A stretch of 64,000 bases of DNA from Ailurus styani (Eukaryota > Chordata > Mammalia > Carnivora > Ailuridae). The translations under genes and the position numbers were made by a program. The stretch spans positions 24,903 to 88,902 of the forward strand of contig LNAC01000769.1 in the NCBI GenBank assembly GCA_002007465.1. The letters run 5' to 3'. The notes beneath the pieces were generated by a model, which did not search any database, had not been told where the DNA came from, and saw nothing but the letters and a program-made list of their open reading frames with translations. Positions 1 through 10,860 of this stretch are shown here, one piece after another (position 1 is the stretch's first letter; the number at the start of each line of letters is the position of its first letter).

Positions 1-613
1 TTCCTGAATGCCCTCTGAAAAAGTGCTCTGGGGAGCAAGGAGTAACTAACTAGCTGTGGAACAAGTTACCATCGCAAGTGAGGTGAAGACCAAGACCTGA
101 CGATCAAATTTAACAACACAAAAGCCACCACCATGACCCGTGTCAGGAACAGTTCTGGTGAAGTTTGAGGGGGACAGTTGCTTCCTTAACCAGTCTGGTC
201 TTCAGTTACATCAGATGTAAACATGAGATTACTACTTCCTTACAGTATTGGGATGGATAGTAAATGGGAAAAAACATTAGAAAGCCCATTTCAGTTCCTG
301 ACACATAGCTGAAATAGATCAATAATGTTAATTTCTTATTTTCATTAGGGTTTTTAACACTGCTTCTTTTTCAAACAGCAGGGACCAAAAGCACATAGAA
401 TCCCAACCCCTATGATCCACATCTAAAATCTGATAAAGTTATCCGACATTTACATGTATTATCCTGCTAATGGGAGGACTAGGGGTTCTTGTCAGAAGAC
501 TGTAAGATATGTCTACAGAGAGGACTACATGCTAATAACACTAATAACAGCACCAAATTTCTCAAAAGAAATATGAAATAACTTGACTTCCACTTAAGTC
601 TTACAGTACCTAC
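1..613. other. intron 19 (part)
   Basis: AT-rich intron below exon 19 with no recognisable repeat and no exon matching the next part of MARCHF6. Confidence 0.7.
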
Positions 614-818
614 CCTGAGTGGAAAATTTAAAGGCCGACGATAAGGCTGAAAGCCAACAGGCCCTCCCTGCTGGAGAATGGCTTGGTGGGCTGCGTGCAG
701 GCCTTCCCCAACCACGGGAATAGCGTTGTTATTTCGAGCATGCTGATTATTGTTAACCTGTTGATTTGCACTGTTCTCGTTTTCTTCCTGGTCTCCCAGT
801 AAATAGGAATGAAGATCC
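614..818 (-). CDS. MARCHF6: MARCHF6 exon 19
   Basis: 205 bp encoding residues 564-632: DLHSYLLGDQEENENSANQQ, then an Asn-rich stretch with NNNQHARNNN, then EGLHAAHQAILQQGGPVGFQ and PYRRPLNFPLR. This is the large hydrophilic loop in mid-protein. Acceptor TACACAG, donor GTAGGT. The next expected exon (an IFLLIVFMC-type membrane helix) is not found between 1 and 613 and must lie outside the window. Confidence 0.96.
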
Positions 819-1270
819 CTGTGTAAAAATTACATTCTCACTTCAGATCAGAATAAAACAGACAAGAGACTTAACTTTCTTATTATTACTTAAGGTAGAA
901 AATGTACAAGTAGAATCTGTATACAGCAATACTAAATACCTCATTCTGGTCTAAATGTTGGTACCTGCTTTAAAACAAACCTTTTCCTATTTTAATGTTA
1001 ATGTCCACAACACCCTACAAACTCAGCTCAGCTACTATGTCTGCTGTGGTGTGGAGCTCAGCGGCAACCCCCAGACCACACATCAGTCATGGCAACATAC
1101 AAGGGCGGAGTAGGCAGCTTGGGGCAGGCAGAGAAGGGTGCCTACTTAACCCAATACAACCAAATGCAGATTTCACAGTGAGGTCTCTGCAGAATGCCAC
1201 ATATTTTCTGAAAGAAACATTTAAATTACAAAGATTCAACTTTAAAATAAGTATATAATATGGAAAACTT

Positions 1271-1466
1271 GGGGCGCCTGGGTGCTTCAGTCGTTAAGTG
1301 TCTGCCTTCAGCTCAGGTCATGATCTCAGGGTCCTCGGATCAAGCCCTGAATCAGGCTCCCTGATCAGCAGGAAGCCTGCTTCTCCCTCTCCCACTCCCC
1401 ATGCTTGTGTTCCCTCTCTCGCTGTGTCTCTGTCAAATAAATAAAATCTTTATTAAAAAAAAAAAA
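1271..1466 (+). mobile_element. CAN-SINE
   Basis: Full-length element with a poly-A tail. The flank AAGTATATAATAT before it recurs after the next SINE, so the two stand in tandem inside one duplicated target site. Confidence 0.93.
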
Positions 1467-1469
1467 GTA

Positions 1470-1659
1470 GGGGCACATGGGTGGCTCAGTGGGTTGAGAT
1501 TCTGCCTTTGGTTCAAGTCATGATCTCAGGGTCCTGGGATCGAGGCCCACATGGGGGCTCTCTGCTCAGCGGAGAGCCTGCTTCCTCCTCTCTCTGCCTG
1601 CCTCTCTGCCTACTTGTGATCTCTCTCTGTCAAATAAATAAAAAATCTTAAAAAAAAAA
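1470..1659 (+). mobile_element. CAN-SINE, second of a tandem pair
   Basis: Starts GGGGCACATGGGTGGCTCAG and ends with a poly-A. It belongs to the TACTTGTGATCT subtype. It probably inserted in or beside the tail of its neighbour. Confidence 0.93.
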
Positions 1660-1750
1660 GAAGTATATAATATCGAAAACTTGAAAAAAATAAAGGCAAC
1701 GTGTTGACTAAATGCCCAAGAAACCATAGGCCAGGATAAGACTTCTTCTT

Positions 1751-1946
1751 TTTCTTTTTTTAAAGATTATTTATTTATTTATTTGACAGAGAGATCACAA
1801 GTAGGCAGAGAGGGAGGCAGAGAGAGAGGAGGAAGCAGGATCCCTGCTGAGCAGAGAGCCCGATGCAGGGGTCGATCCCAGGACCCGGAAATCATGACCT
1901 GAGCCGAAGGCAGAGGCTTTAACCCACTGAGCCACCCAGGTGCCCC
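1751..1946 (-). mobile_element. CAN-SINE
   Basis: Reversed element with poly-T at the left and CACCCAGGTGCCCC at the right; target duplication AAGACTTCT. Confidence 0.93.
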
Positions 1947-1971
1947 AAGACTTCTAAAATAATCAGGGTTG

Positions 1972-2150
1972 GGGCACCTGGGTGGCTCAGTTGGTTAAGC
2001 ATCTGCCTTTAGCTCAGGTCATGATCCCAGGGTCCTAGAATTGAGCCCTTTCGGGACTCCCTGCTCGGCGGGGAGTCTGCTTCTCCCTTTCCTTTTGCCC
2101 CTGCCTGCTGCTCACGCTCTCACTCTCTTTTAAATAAAATCCTTAAATAA
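1972..2150 (+). mobile_element. CAN-SINE
   Basis: Starts GGGGCACCTGGGTGGCTCAG; tail degraded to AAATAAAATCCTTAAATAAAG. Confidence 0.92.
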
Positions 2151-2407
2151 AGTAAAAATTCAGGATTAAGTTGGTTTGCTTTTAATGCACTGAAAAAAAT
2201 GTTTACTTACACCCTGTATAATGAAATCAAAGAAACTGGGCCAGAAGCAAACCTCCGTAAGAGGGTAAAAACATGCATACATTCTCGATAAAAGAACAGA
2301 CAATAATTAGAAAAATAAGAAAAATTAAGAATTAATTCAAAGAAGTATTATACACAACCGGCAGATATCACTAAATGGTCTCTTCTTAAAACTACTATTT
2401 CCAAGAG

Positions 2408-2999
2408 CTACCCTAAGACCCAGCAATCGTACTACTGGGTATTTACCCTAAAGATAAAGGTAGTGATCCTCAGGGGCACATGCACCCGAATGTTTATAGC
2501 AGCAGTGTCCACACTGGCCAAACTATGGAAAGAACCTAGATGTCCATCAACAGATAAATGGATAAAGAAGATGTGGTATATATACACAATGGAATACTAT
2601 GCAGTCATCAAAAGAAACGAAATCTTGCTGTTTGCAATGACATGGATGGAACTAGAGGGTATTATGCTAAGCAAAATAAGTCAGAGAAAGACAATTATCA
2701 TATAATCTCTCTGCTATGAGGAATTTGAGGGGAAGGGCAGCGGGTCACGGCGGGTAGGGAGGGAAAAAAACGAAACAAGATGGGATCGGGAAGGAGACAA
2801 ACCATAAGAAACTCTTCATCTCATGAAACAAACTGAGGGTCACTGGGGAGTGGGAGGGTAGGGATAGGGTGGATGGGTTATGGACACCGGGGAAGGTTTG
2901 TGCTATGGTGAGTGATGTGAAAGGTGTAAGCCTGATGATTCACAGACCTGTACCCCTGGGGCAAATAATAATAATAATAATAAATTAAAAAAAAAAAAC
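2408..2999 (+). mobile_element. 5'-truncated L1 3' end
   Basis: Starts in the ORF2 C-terminal/3' region (CTACCCTAAGACCCAGCAAT). It carries the MWYIYTMEYYAVIK-type peptide. It ends with the carnivore L1 terminus ACCTGTACCCCTGGGGCAAA, an (ATA)n run and poly-A. The target duplication is CTATTTCC(A)AGAG at 2395-2407 and 3000-3011. It lies antisense to MARCHF6 and close to the exon 18 donor. Confidence 0.92.
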
Positions 3000-3060
3000 C
3001 TATTTCCAGAGTGGGGCACGGAACATACTCTGTCAGAAGGGTCACCACCAGCCTACTTAC

Positions 3061-3198
3061 AGCAAGTATCCAGCGGTAACGGTCCAAGCTCGCACAAGCC
3101 CCTTCAGCCACTGCCGTGTGTGTCCCTGTTCAAGCAGCGCTGGCAAGACCACCTGAAGCAGAAGTAGCTCAAGGGACAGTTCACTCACTGGAGCATCA
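3061..3198 (-). CDS. MARCHF6: MARCHF6 exon 18
   Basis: 138 bp encoding residues 518-564: SDAPVSELSLELLLLQVVLP, then ALLEQGHTRQWLKGLVRAWT and VTAGYLL. It contains a Leu-rich, possibly re-entrant or membrane-lying helix and a basic cytosolic segment. Acceptor GTCTTAG, donor GTAAGT. The length is a multiple of three with 2-nt phases at both ends. The exon is closely flanked by an L1 fragment on one side and L2 on the other. Confidence 0.96.
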
Positions 3199-3289
3199 CT
3201 AAGACAATTACAAACAGCTGTAATTTACACTGTGACTCTATTTCCCACTATAACTATATCAATGTTAAACATCTGATGGGCAAAACTCC

Positions 3290-4915
3290 TTGAAGATCGT
3301 CCTATGAACTCACCATCGTTATCGCCTCTCCCCCACTCTCCCTTGAAGCCAGCAAGGGTTCCCCCTCTGACTGCTCCCAAACTGTTCCCCACAAGGGTCA
3401 CAAATGACCCTGGTATTGTTAAATCTTGATGATCAGTCTCGGTGCTCACCTCACTCACTGTATAGCAAGCAGCACGTCACACAACTGGTCACTCCATGCT
3501 CCTCAAAACACTTTTTTACTAGATGCCTTTCTAGATCTGTTAGCTGTCCTTCAGTTCCCTGGGCTGGACACAATGGAGGGCCCCAGGCTCTGGTCCTCTC
3601 TCCTCTCATCTGTGCATGTTCTCTGGATAAATACAAACTCACGTGGCTTAAAATACTGTGTTTCTGTAAATTTCTATGTACCACTCAGACATTTTCCCTA
3701 ACTCCTAACTCTATATCCAAAGTGCCAACTCAATGTCTCCTACAGACATGAGACATCTTAAATTGATCATTAGCAAATTCCCACTCTTTCCTTCTAATTC
3801 TGCTCCCCACAGTCTTCCTCACCTGAAGAAATGGCAATTCCTTCTTTCCAGGTGCTCAGGACAGGAACGTGGATCCTTGCCTGCCTTTTTTTCACTCCAC
3901 ACTTGAACAGCCAGAGTCCTGCTGAGTGGACCCTAAGAATACCCTAAATCTCACTTCTCATGCCCTCCACTGCTACTTCCTTCAACCTCAACTACCCTCA
4001 CCTCTCACCAGGATCACTGCACCATCCTCCCAGCTGGCTTCCTGCTTCTGCCATGGCCATGGCCACCTGGGCCCTTCTCATCACAGCAGCCACGGTGACA
4101 CTAGGTAACCTGCATCAGATCACTCTTCTAGAGGCGCCTGGGTGGCTCAGTGGGTTAAGCCTCTGCCTTCGGCTCAGGTCATGATCTCATGGTACTGGGA
4201 TCGAGCCCCACATTGGGCTCTCTGCTCAGCAGGGAGCCTGCTTCCTCCTCTCTCTCTGCCTGCCTCTCTGCCTACTTGTGATCTCTGTCAAATAAATAAA
4301 TAAAATCTTAAAACACACACACGCACACACACACAAAACAGATCACTCTTCTATACCAACCTTTCCAAGAACTCCCTAAATCACTCAAGTTAAAGCCAAA
4401 GTGCTTACACTGGCTTATGAGCCTCTCTAGGATCTGACTTTCCATAACTTTTCTGACCTCACAGCCAACTACCATGCTTTCCTTCTTCTACTCCGGCCGA
4501 ACTGGCCTTCCTGCTGCTCCTCAAACAGACCTCAATGACACGGAACTTGCCCAACCCCCTGCAAGGACACTCTACCTCCAGGAAACCACATGGCTTACTC
4601 CCTCATCACCTCCTTCAGGACTTTCCTCAACTGTCCCCTCTTCAGGTCCTCATCAGTCACTTCCAAATTACAACCCCATTCTGACCACTCTGTCTATTCC
4701 TTTTGTCTGCTTCATTTTTCCCCACAGTATTCCCCACAGTATTTATGACCCCTGATATGCTAAACTGCTTTATCTATTTTTATGGCTGTCTCCCCCTCAC
4801 TGAAATGTAAGCTCCACAAGAACAGAATTTTCTTGCTTCTGTTTTGTTCACTGTTATATACCTAGTGCACAGAAAAGTACCAGGCATATCATGGGTCCTC
4901 AATTGTTTTTAATGG
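3290..4915 (+). mobile_element. L2 LINE fragment (RT region to 3' end)
   Basis: Matches L2 from memory in several blocks. These include the GGTCACAAATGACC block, the CTTCCTGCTGCTCCTCAAACA block, CATGGCTTACTCCCTCATC, and the 3' end (CTGTCTCCCCCTCACTG, ATGTAAGCTCCACAAGAACA). It is old and diverged, with all frames broken. A SINE interrupts it at 4131-4338. Confidence 0.75.
4131..4338 (+). mobile_element. CAN-SINE with CA microsatellite in tail
   Basis: Inserted in L2. Exact target duplication CAGATCACTCTTCTA. The tail changes from AAATAAATAAAATCTTAAAA into (AC)n at about 4312-4334. Confidence 0.93.
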
Positions 4916-5484
4916 AAGAATGGAGTAAAAATCACTGTGTAGTTAAAAATCTTTGCTAAACTTCTAGGTATAACTGATTACCAAAATGGATCTATCTTAA
5001 CAGTATCTAAAGCCAAAACCTGTGCTTCCCTGGTTACATGACCAGAGCCAAATACGTAAGGAGGGAGTGATGATATACTTTACGGAAAAACTCAGAGAAT
5101 ATGACCTGAATTTGGATTTTGAGGAAAGATAACAAAAGCTTGCCAGGCAAACATGGGGAACGTCATTCCAAACAGAAAGGGAAAAACAAGGAATAGCTAA
5201 GTATTTTAGCTATTGTTTTTTAGGGATACTTAATGGAAGGGAGCATGCCTGGAGAGCAGAATTTAAGTTAGACAATGCTGGGACAAGACACTGGAAAGTC
5301 ATTGTGAGATTATCCAAGTCTTGCATATCTTTCTAAATGACCCAGATATTATCACATAAATTATGGAGGAAGAGGTAGGGTGTTAAGGATGGATTATAAA
5401 TGGAGAAAAAGAGGAAGGTCTAAACTAAGGAAGTAAGTGGCAAATCAAGTTTGATTAGATAAGAGATCTTTAAAAATGAGACTT
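4916..5484. other. intron 18, no assigned repeat
   Basis: AT-rich unique-looking intron; nothing recognised. Confidence 0.5.
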
Positions 5485-5688
5485 GGGGCGCCTGGGTGGC
5501 ACAGTCGGTTAAGTGTCCTACTTTTGATTTCAGCTCAGGTCATGATCTCAGGGTCCAGGGAGCAAGCCTGTGTGGGACTCCACGCTTAGCAGGGTGCGTG
5601 CTTGAGGATTCTCTCTTCCCCTCTCCCTCTGCCCCTTTCCCCACTAGCACGCTCTCTCTCTCTAAAATAAATAAATAATCTTTTTTTT
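5485..5688 (+). mobile_element. CAN-SINE (older subtype)
   Basis: Has the CAACTCTTGATTT-like insertion in its left part (here CTACTTTTGATTTCAGC); target duplication ATGAGACTT. Confidence 0.9.
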
Positions 5689-5742
5689 ACATGAGACTTA
5701 AAAGATTTAAAGACCAATCAGAAATAAATCTGAGGTAGAAAC

Positions 5743-5928
5743 TGGGGAGCCTGGGTGCTCAGTTCGTTAAATTCAGGTCATGACCCCAGGGTCCTAGGAT
5801 GAGGCCCTGCATTAGGCTCCCTGCTCAGCAGGCAGCCTTCTTCTACCTCTCCCTCTGCTTCCCCTGCCTGTGCGTGTGTGCGCTCTCTCTCTCTGTCAAA
5901 TAAATAAAATCGTGAAAAAAAGAAAAGA
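5743..5928 (+). mobile_element. CAN-SINE, left part deleted
   Basis: GGGGAGCCTGGGTGCTCAG then a direct jump to TTCAGGTCATGACC. Target duplication AAATCTGAGG(T/A)AGAAAC. Confidence 0.9.
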
Positions 5929-6406
5929 AATCTGAGGAAGAAACACAATTTCCCAGCAGATTTCTGTTCAGGTAAGTGAAAGGATAATGCAAGTCACTAA
6001 AAAAAGGAATACAGGAGAAGTGGTAGAAAACAGGTTTCTAGGTAACTTGAGCTTTTAAATCAAAAAGATTTTCTATCCATTAGCCTTATGTCTTAATGTA
6101 TAATTAAATATACAACTATGGTGTATATGATGTGCTTTTCATATAAAGATGCTCATGGCTAACATGCTCTCATTAAGTATGGTAAACATTTCAATGCTGA
6201 ACAAACGCACACTTCATTTGCAGAAAAGTAAGTCTTCCTTTGGAAAATGTAAATGCTAAACTAATGCTTATATAATCTAAAATGGCAAAATCCAACTACC
6301 AAATGGTTTCCAGTATCTGTTAAGAAATGAATGTTTTAAATGTATGGACGGACTCTGGATATCAACAGAACTAAATTAGTAAAGCTTCCAAATTTCAAAA
6401 ACTCAC

Positions 6407-6507
6407 CTGTAGAGCATGACATTGTATGGAAGAAAATTAGGCAGCAGACTCTTAATTATACGTATAGGAAGCCAAAGCATCAGAAGGACAATGGAGCCAA
6501 AGACAAT
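6407..6507 (-). CDS. MARCHF6: MARCHF6 exon 17 (membrane segment)
   Basis: 101 bp encoding residues 485-518. The helix IVFGSIVLLMLWLPIRIIK continues directly from exon 16, then SLLPNFLPYNVMLY. Acceptor CTGCAG, donor GTGAGT after ACAG. It ends two bases into Ser518 (AG|T). Confidence 0.96.
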
Positions 6508-7300
6508 CTGCAGTAAGAAAAAAGGCATGACATTACTGTAAATCACTCCCATGAGAGACAAGCAGACTTCTGAACATACCCAACCAATACACAGTCCAAG
6601 TCTACACCCACCCAGGGTCCAGAGTGTTCTCACTCCCCACACTATACTTGGGGCACTCTGTGGAAAGAACGCATTCTTATGGAGGCTGCTCCTCTCTCTC
6701 TCTCTAGGACACAAGGGCTCAAACAGGAGCCACAAAGGATAATCACTGCACGGTATGTGAAGAGAGAGTCACAGAAACTTATAATGAAGGACAAGAATTG
6801 TCTGCTACTTAAATCACCTGTAAGTATTATAAGACATGACCCATATTAATGGCTACAAATTTTCCAAAGGGCAAAAAATACTGCTTTTTAAATTTTATTT
6901 TGGAAAAACTTATTTTTAACTAGGTAATTTCTTCTTCCAGGCAGGGAATAAGCTTTGACATACTTCTATTAAGAGTTTAATTTAAAAGCAATTAATGAAT
7001 CTCCACTGCTCCAATGCAAATGGAATGTATTCTGAAACTCATAATTTGGCAATTACACTACTAAAGAACTAGAGGACATTTTTGTCTTAGTAAACATTGT
7101 ATTTACTTTATCAAAGTAGCCAATAAAAAAACTATTTGACAACAAAGTGCTATAAGCTTTGAGAAACATAAATTACACATATTATATATAAATATAAATT
7201 ATTCAATATATCTACTTTACCAGTCCCTGACCCAAAAAACGCCCATCAAAACAAAAGGGTAGCAGACTTTACTTAAAAAACAATAAAAAGGTATGTTTAC

Positions 7301-7420
7301 CACTGACAAAATAAATCTTCGGAGATGTCTATAAATGGGCAAATGGATCATTTCTTGTACTGGATTAAAATCTGGATCATTCAAATTCCTTAGAAACCAT
7401 AAGACACCAGGTCGAAGTAC
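7301..7420 (-). CDS. MARCHF6: MARCHF6 exon 16
   Basis: 120 bp, 40 whole codons, residues 445-484. VLRPGVLWFLRNLNDPDFNP is followed by VQEMIHLPIYRHLRRFILSV. It is a conserved cytosolic stretch with aromatic and basic residues; its last residues begin the next membrane helix. Acceptor TTGCAG, donor GTAAAC. Confidence 0.96.
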
Positions 7421-7769
7421 CTGCAAATATATTTTAAATGCTATAAATACCAGTATCTTCAGACTCCATAATATGAGCTAAAATCTTAACATATAAATAA
7501 GCTCTTAAAATTTTGGCTTCTTAATAAAATGGGCCCCAGAAAATTCACATGGCTTTCCTACAGAAACAAGTTCCTAAATCAGAACCTATATGAAAACTAG
7601 CTGTGTCTGATGTCCTTTGGTGCTTTTAATCACTCAGTGAAGAAAATTTATTAAGTACAATTTGTCAAGAAATCTAAGTATTTTTTTAAAAACACTGTCA
7701 TTACATTGCAATTTATAAATGTTCTTTTTTCCCTTTTTCAATGGAAATCATCAATCCAAGACGCTGTAG

Positions 7770-7935
7770 GTGACAGGGCAAGGGAAGAGTCTGGGTATCA
7801 GTCCTGGGTGGTCCAAATTCACTGAGTCACCCCGTGTACACCTCTCAACTGCCCCAACTGTATTTCTCCATCTTCCAAGTGAGGGAGAATATGACCTCTA
7901 CGGTTCCATCCAGCTCCCCAATACTAGGATTCTGT
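7770..7935 (+). mobile_element. MIR-like SINE
   Basis: Diverged core resembling the MIR ACCTCTC...TTTCTCCATCTTCC segment, followed by AAGTGAGGGAGAATATGACC. Old and partial; a weak call. Confidence 0.45.
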
Positions 7936-8369
7936 ACCAACAAAAAACCACCACACCAAGGAGATGAAAAACTTCAATGTAAAATTGAATAAAATTAAAA
8001 TTTATTACTTAATAGTGTATTTCAGAGCTTATACAAAATTATAGCTTTGAAAAGATAGTTAGTCTCAAATACTTGTTTCAAATAAAGAGTACAAGTTTTA
8101 CCTACAAATAGACTTTACTGAACATACACTATGTATAATTCAGGAAAATATTCTGACCCAGCCTGTCCTTAACTCCTCAATATCTCAAAGAAAAAAGTAC
8201 AGCAAGAATAGCATCAAGCCTTGGTGCTTTCGTATTCCACGCGCCCTGGATCAGTCGGCCTCTTCAGCAGTCCTGCTCGTTTTCCCCCGTACTTCTCCAC
8301 CACCACTCTCAACGGAGCAGGCCGACTGGCCCAATGGCTGTATTACTTCCCAGGATATACAATCAAAAA

Positions 8370-8460
8370 GAATGGGGATCCTGTCTTTGTTTCTTACTAT
8401 TACATCAGCACAGTGTCTGGCCCAGAGTGAACTTGGAGTAGTATTTGAGGAAAGAATGCA
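8370..8460 (+). mobile_element. L2-like 3' fragment
   Basis: Resembles the L2 terminus (GGATCCTGTCTTTGTTTCTT ... CAGTGTCTGGCCCAGAGTGA). Short and diverged. Confidence 0.45.
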
Positions 8461-8956
8461 CAGCGGCAAGTACACTTGTCAAAATTGCTCATTTTTATAC
8501 TTCCCACTGCATCAGAATGACAGAGCATGAGATTATACTAATCAAATACTGACCCTACTTTCACTCTCTTCAAATCAGGAAGGACTATATTCTAAAAAGA
8601 GGAAGAGAACAGGTACCCATCAGGCAAGTGAACTAGAACCCCACTGTAATTCCACGCTTGAGGTGCTTGATTTACGTATTTTGCACTTTGATCCTGCAAA
8701 ACCATAGCCCCTTTCGGTATTTCCAGTATTATATTTCCATGAATGGAGTCCAAGACAGACTCACATCACATAAAATTCCAAGAACTAATATGAGAGGATG
8801 GTCACAATAACTACCAAGTAAAGTAAGTATTTTTAGTTTTTTCCCTCCATCTACTCATATTTCAAACTCATAACTGATTATACACAGAAATAATAAAATC
8901 TGTCAATTTTTGAGACAAATAACTAAAAAGAATTTAAAGAAATAAAGCCAAACTCA

Positions 8957-9142
8957 GGGCACCTGGGTGGCTCAGTCATTAAGCATCTGCTTTCGGCTCT
9001 GGTCATGATCCCAGAGTCTTAGAACTGAGCCCCACATTGGGCTCCCTGCTCGGCGGGAAACCTGCTTCTCCCTCTCCCACTCCCCCTGCTGGTGTTCCCT
9101 CTCTCGCTGTGTCTCTCTCTGTCAAACGAATAAAATCTTAAA
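8957..9142 (+). mobile_element. CAN-SINE
   Basis: Subtype ending CTCTCGCTGTGTCTCTCTCT; target duplication AAAGCCAAACTCA. Lies 155 bp from the donor side of exon 15. Confidence 0.93.
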
Positions 9143-9297
9143 AAGCCAAACTCATCTATCAAACTATCTATCTCTTAGACTAAAATAATAGAGAAAATTA
9201 GTCAGGAAATCATCATTAGCTTTTGAGGTACAACTTGCAGTTAAAACAAAAGTCCTTCCCATAAATTTACAGTGTTGCATTTCCCTGCAGAACTTAC

Positions 9298-9432
9298 CTC
9301 TCTCAGCAACAGGATGAAGGAGGCAAAGTAGAACACATATACCATTCCCACCAGCCAATGCAGAAACATGGTAGTACCTGGGGCTGACTGAAAGCTCAGT
9401 TCTCGATCTTTCAGAGTAGCATCAAACATTTC
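9298..9432 (-). CDS. MARCHF6: MARCHF6 exon 15 (membrane segment)
   Basis: 135 bp, 45 whole codons, residues 400-444. It starts EMFDATLKDRELSFQSAPGT, a polar loop. Then comes a membrane helix from about MFLHWLVGM to ASFILLL, ending in RE. Acceptor GATTTAG, donor GTAAGT. Confidence 0.96.
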
Positions 9433-9746
9433 CTAAATCAAAACGGAACAGGTGAGAGAGATTTGTACCGCTCACATTTGCCAAATCAACATCTCCATCT
9501 TCCAGGAAGTAAATAAATCACCATGTGTATGCGTTATGATGTTCTAGGACTCTAGTTCTTTTAATGCCATTTCATGGTATCAAATAAATATAAATGATAT
9601 AAGGCTGGATACTATTCACAGATGTAAAATGACACTTTAAAATTTTAAATATAAGAAGCAAGACTAATGAACCAATCGGTGAATAAGAACTTTAATAATG
9701 CTGCTACTGTGAAGAACCACTTTTGGTTAACAATAACTTCTTTCAG

Positions 9747-9956
9747 GTGTGCCTGAGTGGCACAGCTGGTTGAGCATCTGACTCTTGGTTTCGGCTCAGG
9801 GCTGATCTCAGGGTCATAAGATCAAGCCCCCGTCAGGCTCCATGTTGCACTCTGCACATGGCACCGAGGCTGCTTGGGTTTCTCTCTTCCTCTCCTTCTG
9901 TCCCTCCCCCCTGTGCGACTCACTCTCAAATAAATCAGTAAATCTTTTTTAAAAAG
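9747..9956 (+). mobile_element. CAN-SINE (older, diverged)
   Basis: GTGTGCCTGAGTGGCACAG start, ATCTGACTCTTGGTTT in the left part, AAATAAATCAGTAAATC tail. Confidence 0.88.
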
Positions 9957-9991
9957 TACCTTCTTTTCATGGTTACAGGTCTGCATTCATG

Positions 9992-10187
9992 GTTTGTTTT
10001 TTTTTTTTTGAAAGAGAGCGCGAAAGAGAGAGCACAGGAGGGAAGGACAAAGAGAAAGAGAGAATCTTAGGCAGTCTCCCCACTGAGCATGGAGCCCCAC
10101 ACAGGGTTTGATCTCATGACCCTGAGATCCTGACCTGAGCCAAAACCAAGAGTCAGATGCTTAACAGACTGCACCACCCAGGCGCCC
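9992..10187 (-). mobile_element. CAN-SINE (older)
   Basis: Poly-T at left, CACCACCCAGGCGCCCC at right. It faces the 9747-9956 element tail to tail at about 35 bp. Confidence 0.9.
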
Positions 10188-10705
10188 CTCCTGACAAGTT
10201 TTAATAGTAAGGTACAGGTGAAAATGTTATCTCAGAACCAAAGGCAGCTTTTCTACATACAAAGTATTTCTGAGAAGTCAAAACCTGATTATCACTGACA
10301 GCAACTAAAAATTATAATCAGGACTGAGCATCTTAGTTAAAAGAAACGGTTAGAGTTGAATTTATTTATTATTACAAAGACAGCATTCTTATCAGATTGT
10401 TCTCCTTATGTGTATAATGTCTTGAAATTACTGTAAAATTTAGAAGAGTAAAATGAAATAAAATTTTTCACTGGTTATTAGAAAGGTTCTAGTCAAAATA
10501 CTCTAAGATCGAAAATTTGCACAAAGCCTCAAAAAAATCAGGTACTCAAGAAAAATTAGTAACATTAAGACTTCACAATGATCCACTCTCAGGGGAGAAA
10601 AAAAGCAAATTATTATCACATAGTTTAAAAGAAATTCATTCTAAAGACCTCCCTTTTCGACACCTTTACATTATTAGATTATATCATAACGAATAATAAA
10701 CTTAC
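10188..10705. other. intron 14 sequence
   Basis: AT-rich, no repeat or exon recognised. Confidence 0.5.
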
Positions 10706-10780
10706 CAGGGAACAGATATCCAGCCACCAGCCACAAATGAGAGGAAACACTCCAATCTCTACCACCACTAACAAAGAGAC
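10706..10780 (-). CDS. MARCHF6: MARCHF6 exon 14 (membrane segment)
   Basis: 75 bp, 25 whole codons, residues 375-399: VSLLVVVEIGVFPLICGWW then LDICSL. A hydrophobic helix carrying an internal Glu, an unusual charged residue inside a predicted membrane span and probably functionally important (inference). Acceptor CTTAAG, donor GTAAGT. Confidence 0.95.
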
Positions 10781-10860
10781 CTTAAGTAAAAACAAAAACC
10801 ATCAAACACCATCCAAATAGGGAGACGTCATTTCCAGTTTTAACTTCTAACAGAAATTAC

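Noticed and set aside
479..613. Read-through extension of exon 19 as coding sequence
   Set aside because: The peptide after PLNFPLR does not match MARCHF6 and begins exactly at a GT donor (GTAGGT).
1271..2150. CRISPR-like array of regularly spaced repeats
   Set aside because: The repeats are about 190-bp SINEs in both orientations with poly-A tails and target duplications, in a mammalian intron.
2463..2705. 80-codon ORF with MWYIYTMEYYAVIK
   Set aside because: It is the end of an L1 ORF2-type sequence in a truncated copy, not a host gene.
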